A DNA stretch of 64,000 nt from Sphingobium xanthum (GCF_019737615.1 NZ_JAHKKS010000007.1:62001-126000), one strand, 5' to 3'; positions 17,435 through 27,251 are shown, numbered from the stretch's first letter. Notes: generated by a model from the letters alone, not told the origin. Numbers and translations are program-made.

Positions 17435-19306
17435 ATGGCATCTGCCGCATCCCAATCGACCGCACCACTCGCCAGTGACGAGACCGTGCCCGAAGCCGTC
17501 GTCGTCCGTTTCGCCGGCGATAGCGGCGACGGCATGCAGCTCACCGGCGGGCAATTCACCTTATCGACGGCCCTCGCCGGCAACGATCTCGCGACATTCC
17601 CCGATTTTCCCGCGGAGATCCGTGCGCCCCAGGGAACGCTCTTCGGCGTCTCCGCCTTCCAGATCAATTTTGGGTCGTCGGACATTACCACGGCCGGTGA
17701 CGCGCCGGATATCCTGATCGCGATGAATCCCGCTGCGCTCAAGACGAACGTCACGGATCTGAAGGCCGGCGGCCTCATCATCGCGGACAGCGGCGAGTTC
17801 AACGATCGCAATCTCGCCAAGGCGAAATATGAGAGCAATCCGCTTCAGGATGGCTCGCTCGCGCGCTGGCAGCTGCTGTCGTTCGACATCTCCGCGCTGA
17901 CGCTGGAGAGCGTCAAGCCCTTCGGCCTCGGCAACAAGGAAGCGCTGCGCTGCAAGAACATGTGGACGCTGGGGCTGGCGCTCTGGCTGTTCGATCGCAG
18001 CCGCGAGCCGATCGTCGACTGGCTAAAGGCCAAGTTCGCCAAGGCACCGGAGCTTGCTGACGCCAATATCGCCGCGTTGAACGCCGGCCATGCCTATGGC
18101 GAGACGGCTGAACTGGCCGTGCCGGTCAAGCAGCTCCATCTGCCGCCGGCCCCGGCGCCGGAAGGCCTGTATCGCACCGTGACGGGCGCCGAGGCGATCT
18201 CGCTCGGTCTGGTCGCGGGCGCCCAGCTTGCCGGCCTGCCGATGTTCTTCGGCGGCTATCCGATCACGCCGGCCTCGGCGATCCTGCATCATCTCTCGCG
18301 CCTCAAGGAATTTGGCGTCACGACCTTCCAGGCGGAGGACGAGATCGCGGCCATCGCGAGCGCCATCGGCGCCAGCTATGCCGGCTCGCTGGGCGTCACC
18401 AGCTCGTCCGGCCCGGGTATCGCGCTCAAGGGCGAGGCAATGGGTCTCGCGATCATGACCGAGCTGCCGCTCATCATCGTGAACTCGCAGCGTGGTGGCC
18501 CGTCGACCGGTCTTCCGACCAAGACCGAGCAGTCGGACCTCTATCAGGCGGTCTATGGCCGTAACGGTGACGCGCCGATGCCGGTGCTGGCCGCGCGCTC
18601 GCCGGCCGATGCGTTCGACGTCGCGATCGAGGCGGTGCGCATTGCCATCGAATATATGACCCCGGTCATGCTGCTGACGGACGGCTACATCGCCAACGCA
18701 GCCGAGCCCTGGCACGTGCCGGACATGTCGACTTATGCGCCGTTCAAGGCCAAGTTCCTCGAAACTATACCCGAAGGCGGTCTCAAGCCCTTCGCACGTA
18801 ACGAGAAACTGGCACGGCCCTGGATCAAGCCGGGCACGCCTGATCTCATGCACCGCATTGGTGGCATCGAGAAGGAAGTGAACACTGGCCACATCAACTA
18901 TGAGCCGGCCAACCACCAGGCGATGACCGAGCTGCGCCGGGACAAGGTGCTGGGCGTCGCCAGGGGCATCAGGCAGGGCGTCGAGATCGGCGAAGAGACC
19001 GGCAAGCTCGCTGTGGTGGGCTGGGGTTCGACCTTCGGTCCCATTCACCAGGCTGTCCGTCGCGCGCGCCGCAAGGGCCATGACGTGGCGCATATTCACA
19101 TTCGCCATATCTGGCCATTGCCGGAAAATCTGGGTGATCTTCTAAAGGGTTACGACCAGATTCTGGTTCCGGAAATGAATACGGGCCAACTCAAGACCGT
19201 GCTGCGTGACCAATATCTGGTCGATGCCCGGCCGCTCAACAAAATCTCGGGTCAGCCGTTCCGCATCGCGGAGATCGAGGCGGCCATCGAGGGGATGCTC
19301 GCATGA
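17435..19306 (+). CDS. korA: 2-oxoacid:acceptor oxidoreductase, alpha subunit (gamma-alpha fusion)
   Basis: KorA and KorB form a ferredoxin-type 2-oxoglutarate oxidoreductase, converting 2-oxoacid, CoA and oxidised acceptor to acyl-CoA, CO2 and reduced acceptor. The 623 residues contain an N-terminal gamma domain (VVVRFAGDSGDGMQLTGGQF, PDFPAEIRAPQGT) and a pyrimidine-binding alpha domain (FFGGYPITPASAILHHLS, FQAEDEIAAIASAIGASYAG, TSSSGPGIALKGEAMGLA, NSQRGGPSTGLPTKTEQSDL). The C-terminal AVVGWGSTFGPIHQAVRRA is also typical. The ATG at 17435 gives the usual family length, but a longer in-frame start exists. Its stop overlaps korB by 4 bases. Confidence 0.93.
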   Translation: MASAASQSTAPLASDETVPEAVVVRFAGDSGDGMQLTGGQFTLSTALAGNDLATFPDFPAEIRAPQGTLFGVSAFQINFGSSDITTAGDAPDILIAMNPAALKTNVTDLKAGGLIIADSGEFNDRNLAKAKYESNPLQDGSLARWQLLSFDISALTLESVKPFGLGNKEALRCKNMWTLGLALWLFDRSREPIVDWLKAKFAKAPELADANIAALNAGHAYGETAELAVPVKQLHLPPAPAPEGLYRTVTGAEAISLGLVAGAQLAGLPMFFGGYPITPASAILHHLSRLKEFGVTTFQAEDEIAAIASAIGASYAGSLGVTSSSGPGIALKGEAMGLAIMTELPLIIVNSQRGGPSTGLPTKTEQSDLYQAVYGRNGDAPMPVLAARSPADAFDVAIEAVRIAIEYMTPVMLLTDGYIANAAEPWHVPDMSTYAPFKAKFLETIPEGGLKPFARNEKLARPWIKPGTPDLMHRIGGIEKEVNTGHINYEPANHQAMTELRRDKVLGVARGIRQGVEIGEETGKLAVVGWGSTFGPIHQAVRRARRKGHDVAHIHIRHIWPLPENLGDLLKGYDQILVPEMNTGQLKTVLRDQYLVDARPLNKISGQPFRIAEIEAAIEGMLA

Positions 19307-20388
19307 ACGACATGACCACCCTGACCAAGCCGCGCGTCGAGACGGTCCTCAAGGACTGGGAAACCGATCAGGAAGTCCGCTGGTGCCCGGGCTGCGGCGA
19401 CTATGCGATCCTCAAGGCCGTGCAGCGCACGCTGCCGATGCTGGGCGCCGATCCCAAGAACACCGTGTTCGTCTCGGGCATCGGCTGCTCGTCGCGCTTT
19501 CCCTATTATGTCGAGAGCTACGGCTTCCACACCATCCATGGCCGCGCACCGGCGGTAGCGACGGGCGTGAAGCTCGCCAATCCCGAGCTCGACGTGTGGA
19601 TCGTGACCGGTGACGGCGACGGCCTGTCGATCGGCGGCAATCACACGATGCACATCCTGCGCCGCAATCTCGATTGCCAGATCCTGCTGTTCAACAACGA
19701 GATCTACGGCCTCACCAAGGGCCAATATTCGCCGACCAGCCGCGCCGGCACGCGCTCGCCCTCGTCGCCCGCCGGATCGGTCGATCATCCCGCCAAGCCG
19801 GCCGCCTTCGCGCTCGGATCGGGCGCGCGCTTCATCGCGCGGGCCTATGACGTCGCCAAGCAGCTCTCGGACGTGCTGATCGCCGCCTACAACCACAAGG
19901 GCGCCGCGTTCGTCGAAATCTTCCAGAACTGCATCGTCTATAACAAGGACGTGTTCGCCGACTTCACCGAGAAGAAGAATGCGGATGACGGCCAGCTCTG
20001 GGTCGAGAACGGAAAGCCGATGCTGTTCGGCAAGGGCACCAAGGGCATCGCGCTCGATCGCGAGGCGTTGGCGCTCAAGGTTGTCGATGTGACCGATGGC
20101 GACTGGCAGGCCGCCGGCGTCATCATCCATGACGTCACCAACCGTTCCGTCGCGCATATGCTGGTCGAGATGCCGTTCGGCAGCTTCCCGATGGCGCTGG
20201 GCGTCCTCTATGACGATCCCGCATCGAGCTTCGAGGAAGCGGTGGTCGAGCAGAATGCCCGCCTCGCGGCCGGAAAGACGCCCGATCTGCAGAAGCTGGT
20301 GAGCCAGGGCCAGACCTGGATCGTCAGCGCAGGTCCCGCGACCGACGCAGCCGAGGCCGGATCGGCCGGAAGCGGCCCGGAACTCTGA
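19303..20388 (+). CDS. korB: 2-oxoacid:acceptor oxidoreductase, beta subunit
   Basis: KorB holds the thiamine diphosphate pyrophosphate site and a [4Fe-4S] cluster. The 361-residue sequence has cluster-ligand candidates in RWCPGCGDYA, GIGCSSRFPYY and FQNCIVYN, and the ThDP/Mg motif VTGDGDGLSIGGNH followed by NNEIYGLTKGQYSPTS. The start overlaps the korA stop (ATGA), so subunits are made together. No ferredoxin gene lies nearby, so the electron acceptor must be encoded elsewhere. The last 25 residues are Ala/Gly-rich and variable in appearance. Confidence 0.94.
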   Translation: MNDMTTLTKPRVETVLKDWETDQEVRWCPGCGDYAILKAVQRTLPMLGADPKNTVFVSGIGCSSRFPYYVESYGFHTIHGRAPAVATGVKLANPELDVWIVTGDGDGLSIGGNHTMHILRRNLDCQILLFNNEIYGLTKGQYSPTSRAGTRSPSSPAGSVDHPAKPAAFALGSGARFIARAYDVAKQLSDVLIAAYNHKGAAFVEIFQNCIVYNKDVFADFTEKKNADDGQLWVENGKPMLFGKGTKGIALDREALALKVVDVTDGDWQAAGVIIHDVTNRSVAHMLVEMPFGSFPMALGVLYDDPASSFEEAVVEQNARLAAGKTPDLQKLVSQGQTWIVSAGPATDAAEAGSAGSGPEL

Positions 20389-20469
20389 CCTCGGACACCG
20401 TTCGATAGTGGTCCGTCAATGCTGGTGGACGGCTTGACCGTGCCTGCCGGCTCGCTCCATTGACGGCGC

Positions 20470-21423
20470 ATGGACAATCTTACGCATAGCATGGTGGGCG
20501 CCGTGCTCGGGCAGATGGGCCTCAAGCGCCGATCCGGTCTCGGCATGCCCACGGTCGTGATCGCAGCCAATATTCCGGATATCGACGCGACCTGCACGTT
20601 TTTCGGCACTGCATCGCTGGCGATGCGACGCGGCCTGACGCATGGGCCGCTCGCCATGCTGCTGTTGCCGGTGCTGCTGGCGGCCATCATGTTCCTGTTC
20701 GACCGGTGGCAGGCGCACCGCGGCACGAGGCCGCAGGACCGCGCTCCCGTTCGCTTCGGCGCGCTCTGGCTGATCGCGCTCATCGGCACGCTCAGCCATC
20801 CCGCATTCGACTGGCTGAACAGCTATGGCGTCCGCCTGCTCTCGCCATTCAGCGAACAATGGTTCCACGGCGATACGCTGTTCATCATCGATATCTGGCT
20901 CTGGGCGCTGCTTATCGGCGGTTATCTCTGGGCGCGACGGGGCGAGAGGATCGATCTGGCGCTGATGATCCGCCGCGCACGAACCATCGCGGCGCTCGCT
21001 TGCGTCTATATCTTCGCCAATGGCGTGGTGACCGGCGTTGCCGAGGCGCGCGCCGCCCGCTGGCTCGAGACGGCAGGCCGCAGCCCGGATCAGGTGGTCG
21101 CGAACCCGATGCCCCTGCTGCCCTGGCGGCGCGACATGCTCTGGCGTGGGGAGGGGCATCATGGCGGCTTCCCGTTCAGCCTCTTCGATGCCGCATTGCC
21201 GGGGCGCCAGGCATCGATCGGCGAGCCGACCGGCATGGATGACCCCGCCGTGGAGACTGCGCGCGCAAGGAACCGGGACGCCGGGGCTTTCCTGTTCTGG
21301 TCGCGGATGCCGCTAGCCCGGCGGGATACGAACGGCGATCTGATCCTCAGCGATCAGCGGTTTCAGGGAGTTGCGCTGCGCGGCAGCTTCGTGGTCCGCG
21401 TGCCCGCGGGCGACCTGCGATGA
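20470..21423 (+). CDS. YdjM/LexA-binding-type inner-membrane metal-dependent hydrolase
   Basis: This 317-residue membrane protein opens with MDNLTHSMVGAVLGQMGL and has IPDIDATCTF, RRGLTHGPLAML and GTLSHPAFDWLNSYG, the His/Asp pattern of the DUF457/YdjM family of predicted membrane-bound metal-dependent hydrolases. Four to five hydrophobic segments lie in the first 200 residues and the C-terminal third is soluble. Its physiological substrate is unknown. It is followed 9 bases later by the photolyase gene and may share its transcript, which would fit a DNA-damage connection, though that is inference. Confidence 0.85.
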   Translation: MDNLTHSMVGAVLGQMGLKRRSGLGMPTVVIAANIPDIDATCTFFGTASLAMRRGLTHGPLAMLLLPVLLAAIMFLFDRWQAHRGTRPQDRAPVRFGALWLIALIGTLSHPAFDWLNSYGVRLLSPFSEQWFHGDTLFIIDIWLWALLIGGYLWARRGERIDLALMIRRARTIAALACVYIFANGVVTGVAEARAARWLETAGRSPDQVVANPMPLLPWRRDMLWRGEGHHGGFPFSLFDAALPGRQASIGEPTGMDDPAVETARARNRDAGAFLFWSRMPLARRDTNGDLILSDQRFQGVALRGSFVVRVPAGDLR

Positions 21424-21432
21424 CGATGGCGC

Positions 21433-22809
21433 ATGGCTGATCCCGTGATTCTCTGGCTACGGCGCGACTTGCGCCTGGCCGATCAGGCGGCATTGCTGGC
21501 GGCCTGTTCGGAAGGCCCGGTGCTGCCGGTCTATATTCTCGATGACGAGACCCCTGCCCATCGCCGCATGGGCGCCGCATCGCGCTGGTGGCTGCATCAC
21601 AGCCTCTCCGCGCTCGATGACGATCTGCGCGCACGCGGGTCCCGGCTCATCCTGCGCCGAGGAAAAGCGGCCGATGTGCTGCCGAAGCTCGCCGAAGAGA
21701 CCGGGGCAGGACGCGTCCATGCCCTGCATCATTACGAGCCCTGGTGGCGCAATGCCGAGAAGGCGGTCGCCAGGGCGCTGGATCTCGTCCTGCATGACGG
21801 CAACTATCTCCACCCACCCGGCACGCTGAGGACCGGGGGCGGCCAACCCTACAAGATCTTCACGCCGTTCTGGCGCGCGCTTCAGGACGTCATGCCGCCC
21901 CCGGCGCCGGCCAATCGCCCGGGCGATATCCCGACGCCCGCCAAATGGCCCGCGAGCGACGATCTCGCGGACTGGGACCTGCTGCCGAGCAAGCCCGACT
22001 GGGCCGCTGGCTTTGCCGCGCAATGGGAACCCGGCGAAGCGGGCGCCCGCAAGCGGATCGATCAGTATCGCGATGACGTCGCGGACTATGACCGCACCCG
22101 CAATCTCCCTTCGATCGACGGCAGTTCCTGCCTCTCCCCGCACCTTCATTTCGGCGAGGTGTCGCCAGCTTACGTCTGGCATCGTTTCGCCGACGAAGGC
22201 GGCACGGTCGACGCCTATCTGCGCGAACTCGCCTGGCGCGATTATGCGCAGGGTGTGATCCTGCAATTCCCGGATTATGGAAAGACCGGCGGAAGCGCGA
22301 AGATGGACACGCTCCCTTGGCGCGATCTGCGCGAGGCGAAGGGCGATTTCGCCGCCTGGAAGCAGGGCCGCACCGGCTACCCAATCGTCGATGCCGGCAT
22401 GCGCCAGCTGTGGGCCACGGGCTGGATGCACAATCGCGTCCGCATGATCGCCGCCAGCTTCCTGATCAAGCATCTGCTGATCGACTGGCGTCATGGCGAG
22501 CAATGGTTCTGGGATACGCTCGTCGACGCCGACTATGGCAATAACAGCGTCAATTGGCAGTGGGTCGCCGGTTCCGGCATCGATTCCAACATGTTCGTGC
22601 GCATCATGGCGCCGCTCACCCAGTCCGGGAAATTCGATGCCGGCGATTATATCCGCGCCTGGGTGCCGGAGCTGGCGGGCCTGCCCGATCCCGCAATCCA
22701 CGATCCCGATGCGCATGACCGCCGGCCGTCCGCCTATCCTGCCAAGATCGTCGATCATCGCGCGGCGCGCGAACGGGCGCTGGCGGCCTATGCAAGGGTG
22801 CGCGGCTGA
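21433..22809 (+). CDS. phrB: Deoxyribodipyrimidine photolyase
   Basis: The 458-residue enzyme repairs cyclobutane pyrimidine dimers with blue light and FAD. The N-terminal antenna domain begins VILWLRRDLRLADQAALLAA. The FAD-binding domain contains SCLSPHLHFGEVSP, YLRELAWRDYAQGVI, GYPIVDAGMRQLWATGWMHNRVRM and DADYGNNSVNWQWVAGSG. The Trp residues of the electron-transfer chain fall in the expected segments. Length is normal for class I photolyases. The gene lies 9 bases after the membrane hydrolase gene. Confidence 0.95.
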   Translation: MADPVILWLRRDLRLADQAALLAACSEGPVLPVYILDDETPAHRRMGAASRWWLHHSLSALDDDLRARGSRLILRRGKAADVLPKLAEETGAGRVHALHHYEPWWRNAEKAVARALDLVLHDGNYLHPPGTLRTGGGQPYKIFTPFWRALQDVMPPPAPANRPGDIPTPAKWPASDDLADWDLLPSKPDWAAGFAAQWEPGEAGARKRIDQYRDDVADYDRTRNLPSIDGSSCLSPHLHFGEVSPAYVWHRFADEGGTVDAYLRELAWRDYAQGVILQFPDYGKTGGSAKMDTLPWRDLREAKGDFAAWKQGRTGYPIVDAGMRQLWATGWMHNRVRMIAASFLIKHLLIDWRHGEQWFWDTLVDADYGNNSVNWQWVAGSGIDSNMFVRIMAPLTQSGKFDAGDYIRAWVPELAGLPDPAIHDPDAHDRRPSAYPAKIVDHRAARERALAAYARVRG

Positions 22810-22878
22810 GCAGGCGAAAGTCACCGTTCTGCGGCGTTCGCGATTGTCATCGCGGCTTCGACACCCCATGATGGCCGC

Positions 22879-24147
22879 ATGACCGTCCACAATCCGCGAG
22901 CCGGCCGTCAGCGCGCCTTCCTGCGCCGGGCCAATGCGCGCATGCAGACGGGCTTCTGGAAATATATCCCTGCCCGGCTGTTCTCGCCGTTGCTCGACCG
23001 GGTCGATGAGGGGCTGGTCAGCGGGTCGCTCGAACTGCACCTGCCGGACGGTGCCATCTGCCTGCTGGGCGGTCGGTCACAAGGCTTTGCGGCCATCGTG
23101 CATCTCCACAGCTGGCGCGCGCTGGCGCGGCTCGCCACATCCGGATCGACAGGCTGGTATCGCGCCTGGGCGTCGGGCGACTGGTCGAGTCCGGAGCCGG
23201 TGGCGCTGTTTGCGCTGTTCGCCGCGAACGCCCGCTCTCTCGGAACGGCGGCGCGCTCCTCGGGCCTGCCGAGACTGATCGGCAAGCTCAAGCTCGCCCG
23301 CCGTCGCAACAACCGCCGGGGCGCCAGACGAAACATCGCGGAGCACTATGATCTCGGCAATGACTTCTATGCTCTGTGGCTCGACGAGACGCTGACCTAT
23401 TCGAGCGCGTTGCCATCCTATCCCGACGAACCCATGGCAGACGCCCAGCTGCGCAAGATCGACGCGCTGCTCGAGAGGTTGGGCCTCAAGCATGGCGATC
23501 AACTGCTTGAAATCGGTTGTGGATGGGGAAGTCTGGCGCAGCGGGCGCTTGAGAAGGCGGACATCGGCTATGTCGGCCTCACCTTGTCCAGCGAACAATG
23601 CGAGATCGTGCGCGACCGGCTTCGCCCGCTGCATGGCGACGCGCAGGTGCGGCTCCAGGATTATCGCGACACACAGGGCAGCTATGATGCCATTGCCAGC
23701 GTCGAAATGGTCGAGGCCGTCGGCGAGCGCTACTGGCCGACCTATCTGGAAAGCATCGCGCGCCTGCTGAAGCCCGGCGGCCGCGCCGCCATCCAGTTCA
23801 TCAGCATCGATGACGATATTTTCCCGGCCTATGCCGCGCGTGCCGACTTCATCCAGCGCTATGTCTTCCCCGGCGGCTGCCTCCTGTCAGAGCGGCGCTT
23901 TCGCGAACATGCCGAGAAAGCCGGTCTCATCTGGCAGGATCAGACGCGCTTCGGCCTCGATTATGCCTGGACCTTGCGGAAATGGCGCGAACGGTTCGAG
24001 GAAGTCGTCGAGGATGGGCTGTTGCCGCCGCGTTTCGACGCGCACTTCGTCGATCTCTGGCGTTATTATCTCATGTATTGCGAAGGCGGCTTTGCTGGTC
24101 GCAGCTGCGACGTCAGTCAGGTGACGCTGGTGAAGCCGCCGGCATGA
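22879..24147 (+). CDS. Cyclopropane-fatty-acyl-phospholipid synthase family methyltransferase
   Basis: The 422-residue SAM-dependent enzyme transfers a methylene or methyl group to unsaturated fatty acids in membrane phospholipids. Family signatures are NIAEHYDLGNDFYALWLDETLTYSSA, LLEIGCGWGSLAQRA (SAM site), GLTLSSEQ, SVEMVEAVGERYWPTYLE and IQRYVFPGGCL. An N-terminal domain of about 110 residues precedes the methyltransferase core, as in bacterial Cfa. The last 35 bases overlap the end of the convergent patatin gene. Confidence 0.93.
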   Translation: MTVHNPRAGRQRAFLRRANARMQTGFWKYIPARLFSPLLDRVDEGLVSGSLELHLPDGAICLLGGRSQGFAAIVHLHSWRALARLATSGSTGWYRAWASGDWSSPEPVALFALFAANARSLGTAARSSGLPRLIGKLKLARRRNNRRGARRNIAEHYDLGNDFYALWLDETLTYSSALPSYPDEPMADAQLRKIDALLERLGLKHGDQLLEIGCGWGSLAQRALEKADIGYVGLTLSSEQCEIVRDRLRPLHGDAQVRLQDYRDTQGSYDAIASVEMVEAVGERYWPTYLESIARLLKPGGRAAIQFISIDDDIFPAYAARADFIQRYVFPGGCLLSERRFREHAEKAGLIWQDQTRFGLDYAWTLRKWRERFEEVVEDGLLPPRFDAHFVDLWRYYLMYCEGGFAGRSCDVSQVTLVKPPA

Positions 24148-26491
24148 CCGCGTCGATCTCCTGACGAATCTGCGCGATCTGCGCCGTCATAAGCGGTAGC
24201 CGCGCTTCCTCCTCGTCGAGAATTGCCCGGAAAGCCGCGCGCTTCCAGCCGGCCTTGCGCTGCTCGTCCGTCACTGGCCCGGCGGGAATCGTCGAGAGCA
24301 GGATGTCTATCAGTCGATCCGCGCCATGCAGCCGGCCCCAGAGATAGTCATTCTCGCGATAGGCGCGGCTGAAGAAGGCACCGAAACTGTTGAACTCGAT
24401 CCCGCGCAATGTCGCGGCCGCGCCGCCAGCGCGGATCGCCGTGGCATCGTCGGGCGAGATGCGATCGACCTTGATCGGGTCATATTCGTCGAGCCCCTCG
24501 CCCTGCAGCAGCGGCAGGGTGGCGATGTCATAATAGGGGAAGCCCAGATAGGCCTTGAGCAGCGCGCGGCGCTCCTCCGGCACGAGCCGCAGGACGGCGC
24601 CGGCGAAGCGCTCATCGACCAGATTGTCGAGCGCGCGCAGATCGCGCGCCTGGCCGATGGCGTCGATCGCCGCGAGGGGATCGCCCTGCGCCTTGCTCGC
24701 CGCCTCGCGCACGACCGGGCCGAACCAGTCCGCCAGCTGCCGCTCGGAATAGAGCGCGATTGCCTCATAGAGCATTTCCAGCATGTCCGAGCGGCCGGCA
24801 TCCTCCCGCTCGCCCGCTTCCGTCGCTTCCGCCGCGGCAGCGAAGCGTCGGGTCAGGAAGCGCAGCCGCCGGATGCGGAACGAGAGGTCATGGCTGCGGT
24901 AGAAGGTGATCAGCTTGTTGCTGGCGCCGTCGGCCGTGCCATGACCGACGCTGTCTATCCCCTCGGCATGCAACCGGTCCCGCAGCGTCCGGCGCAGATT
25001 TTCGCGATCGAGCGCGCTGCGGTCGCCGGTCAGCGCCAGGATCAGGTCGGCCAGCTCGTCCACGATGCCGGAGTATTTGACATAGCCATAGGCCGGATAG
25101 GCGAAGCCCGCAGCAAGGGCGGCCTTCTGCTGCAGTTTCGCGCGCCAGCTTGCGAGCCGCCTGGTCGTCGGCCGGTCGAGGAACAAGGTGCCGCGCAAGG
25201 TGCGATCGACCGTGCGATCGATGTCCGGCCGCAGGGCCTCGATGATGTGCTGCATGCGCCGGATGCGGGCGGACCGCTCGGCGATCTCCTCCAGATTGTC
25301 GCGGATCGGCTGCTCGCGTGGAATGTCGCTGATCGCGCCGAAAATGGTGCGGAAGAAGCCGGGAAGGGGCCGCTCGCCGCTCGCGGTGCGTGGCGCCGGC
25401 GAGGTCAGGCGGAAGCCCGCTGCGGTCGGCGTGGGCTCGACATAGACGAAACGTCGATCGACATGCCGGCGCGCGGGGCGATCCCTGAGTGCATCGATCG
25501 CCTGCGCGAACGGTGCATTGGCCAGCACAGATCCGTCGATCAGCACGGCATCCTCGGTCGTTCCAATGCGCGCATGCTGGGGCAGGGCGCGCTGGAGAAA
25601 GGCTTCGCGTCCCGGCCAGGGCCGATCGCGCTGCCGCAGCACGGCATCCAGCTCGCGCACGCTGAAAGGCGGGAAGGCACCGGGAAAACTTGCCGTGGCC
25701 CGCGCCGCGAAAACCAGCTCGCTCGGATCGGCCAGGCGACGTGGCCGCGCGCCGCGTGCCAGGAAGCTGATCGTCAGGCGATGCTCGGTCTCGGTGATCT
25801 CGGGCGGGCTGTTGAGGCGCAGCGTTTCCTCATGGCCGGTAAAGTCCGTGGCCGTGACGAACAGATCGAGCGGATGCCCCTCGGGCAGCAGCGGCTTGTC
25901 CGCATCGCCCGCCGCCATGGCGTCGAAGGCGTCGAGCAGCAGGCTGGAGAAGCCCTTGCCGCCAAAGGGTGGTGCGAACCAGCGGGCGCGCACGAAGTTG
26001 GAGAGCTTGCGCCGCACTTCCTCGCGCGCTTCCGGGGCGACGGTCTTGTTCACCGTGTCGCCGCGCCGGCGCATTAGCAGCCAGAGGATCGGCGCCGCCC
26101 AGAATTTGGTGAAGCGCGAGAGCGGCCTCGCGTCGGGATCGAGCAGGATGTCGGCGTCGGCGCAGCTCAGCCAGAGTTCGGTCAGAGGATCGAGCGATTG
26201 GCCGGTCTCGATCGCCTGGGCAAGGAAGACGCCGTTGATGCCGCCCGCACTCGCCCCCGCGATAATATCCGGCAGCACGCGGACCTTCAGGTCAGCCTCG
26301 CCGAGGCACGCATCGAGGATCGCGCGATAGACCGACATGGTGCCGTCTGGCGCCTCGGCCGGATCGCTGGCGCAGAAATCCCGGCTTGCGCGCGCGAGCC
26401 GCCAGATTTCCTTGGTGACGCCATGCATGTAAACGGCGAGGCTCACGCCGCCATAGCAGACCAGCGCCAGCCTCAGTTCCTTCTCCCGCAT
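24113..26491 (-). CDS. Patatin-like phospholipase with long C-terminal extension
   Basis: The N-terminal 330 residues form a patatin domain. LALVCYGGVSLAVYMHGVTKEIW starts the fold, ADIIAGASAGGINGVFLA-type sequence supplies the nucleophile elbow (Ser in GASAGG), and AVLIDGSVLANAPF supplies the Asp of the catalytic dyad. The remaining 460 residues are mostly helical, with no recognised domain apart from similarity in layout to the DUF3376-containing patatins. Total length is 792. The enzyme should hydrolyse acyl lipids. No signal peptide is visible, so it is probably cytoplasmic or membrane-associated. Confidence 0.9.
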   Translation of the reverse strand: MREKELRLALVCYGGVSLAVYMHGVTKEIWRLARASRDFCASDPAEAPDGTMSVYRAILDACLGEADLKVRVLPDIIAGASAGGINGVFLAQAIETGQSLDPLTELWLSCADADILLDPDARPLSRFTKFWAAPILWLLMRRRGDTVNKTVAPEAREEVRRKLSNFVRARWFAPPFGGKGFSSLLLDAFDAMAAGDADKPLLPEGHPLDLFVTATDFTGHEETLRLNSPPEITETEHRLTISFLARGARPRRLADPSELVFAARATASFPGAFPPFSVRELDAVLRQRDRPWPGREAFLQRALPQHARIGTTEDAVLIDGSVLANAPFAQAIDALRDRPARRHVDRRFVYVEPTPTAAGFRLTSPAPRTASGERPLPGFFRTIFGAISDIPREQPIRDNLEEIAERSARIRRMQHIIEALRPDIDRTVDRTLRGTLFLDRPTTRRLASWRAKLQQKAALAAGFAYPAYGYVKYSGIVDELADLILALTGDRSALDRENLRRTLRDRLHAEGIDSVGHGTADGASNKLITFYRSHDLSFRIRRLRFLTRRFAAAAEATEAGEREDAGRSDMLEMLYEAIALYSERQLADWFGPVVREAASKAQGDPLAAIDAIGQARDLRALDNLVDERFAGAVLRLVPEERRALLKAYLGFPYYDIATLPLLQGEGLDEYDPIKVDRISPDDATAIRAGGAAATLRGIEFNSFGAFFSRAYRENDYLWGRLHGADRLIDILLSTIPAGPVTDEQRKAGWKRAAFRAILDEEEARLPLMTAQIAQIRQEIDAVMPAASPASPD

Positions 26492-26531
26492 AAGGCTGAG
26501 ATAAGGCAGCTATCCGGCCTTGTCGATGCGC

Positions 26532-27251
26532 TCAGGCCTTCACGTCGAACTGCGCCCAGATCGGCAGATGGTCAGAAGCCCGGCGGGAGAGGGCGGTCGC
26601 ATGCACGCCACTGTCCGCCAAAGCAATCCCGCCGCGCCACATGATCCGGTCGAGCGCCGCCACCAGCTGGCGGGCATGATAGGACCGGCCGCACGGGGCG
26701 ATATCATAATGCCGGCTGAAATCCGCGAGGCAGCCGCGATTGGCCGTCCATTCGTTGGTGTCGCCCATCAGGATCGTCGCCGCGGCCGGATCATGCGCCT
26801 GCTGGATATCGACATGATGCAGCACCGCCGCCGCCTGCCGCCGCCGCCAGAGTCCCGACAGGTCGAGATGCATGCCGACGACGCGCAGCTTCACGCCCTT
26901 GACCTCCAGCGAGGCGATCACGGCCCCGCGCGGCTCCAGGCAGGGCAGGTGCATGACGTCGCTGGCCAGATGATCCTGCCCGCTCCGCACCAGCAGCGCA
27001 TTGCCGTGCCACCCCATGCTTTCGGTGGGCGTCGGCAGCGGTAGGGCGCGATAGTCCGAGTGCAATTGCAGCAGCCAGTCGGGCAGGACGGCATGCCGCA
27101 CGCCGAAGCGCCTGTCCGCCTCCTGCAAGGCGATAATGTCGGCATCGAGTTCGTTCAGCACGTCAATGATCCGCTCGGGCAGGCGGCGCCGGTCCGTACC
27201 AATCGCCTTGCGTATGTTGTAGGAGGCTACCTTGATCATGCGCGTCTTCAT
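26532..27251 (-). CDS. Endonuclease/exonuclease/phosphatase-family protein
   Basis: The protein of about 239 residues has the EEP fold with its metal and catalytic motifs in order: VASYNIRKAIG, ADIIALQEADRRFG, VVGMHLDLSG, TILMGDTNEW and ASDHLPIWAQFDV. Family members cleave phosphodiester bonds in nucleic acids, lipids or cyclic dinucleotides, and the substrate cannot be told from sequence. The start is either the ATG at 27251 (MKTRMIKV) or 27239 (MIKV); both leave the first strand intact. It lies 40 bp downstream of the patatin gene's 5' end, in the same direction but not overlapping. Confidence 0.88.
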   Translation of the reverse strand: MKTRMIKVASYNIRKAIGTDRRRLPERIIDVLNELDADIIALQEADRRFGVRHAVLPDWLLQLHSDYRALPLPTPTESMGWHGNALLVRSGQDHLASDVMHLPCLEPRGAVIASLEVKGVKLRVVGMHLDLSGLWRRRQAAAVLHHVDIQQAHDPAAATILMGDTNEWTANRGCLADFSRHYDIAPCGRSYHARQLVAALDRIMWRGGIALADSGVHATALSRRASDHLPIWAQFDVKA

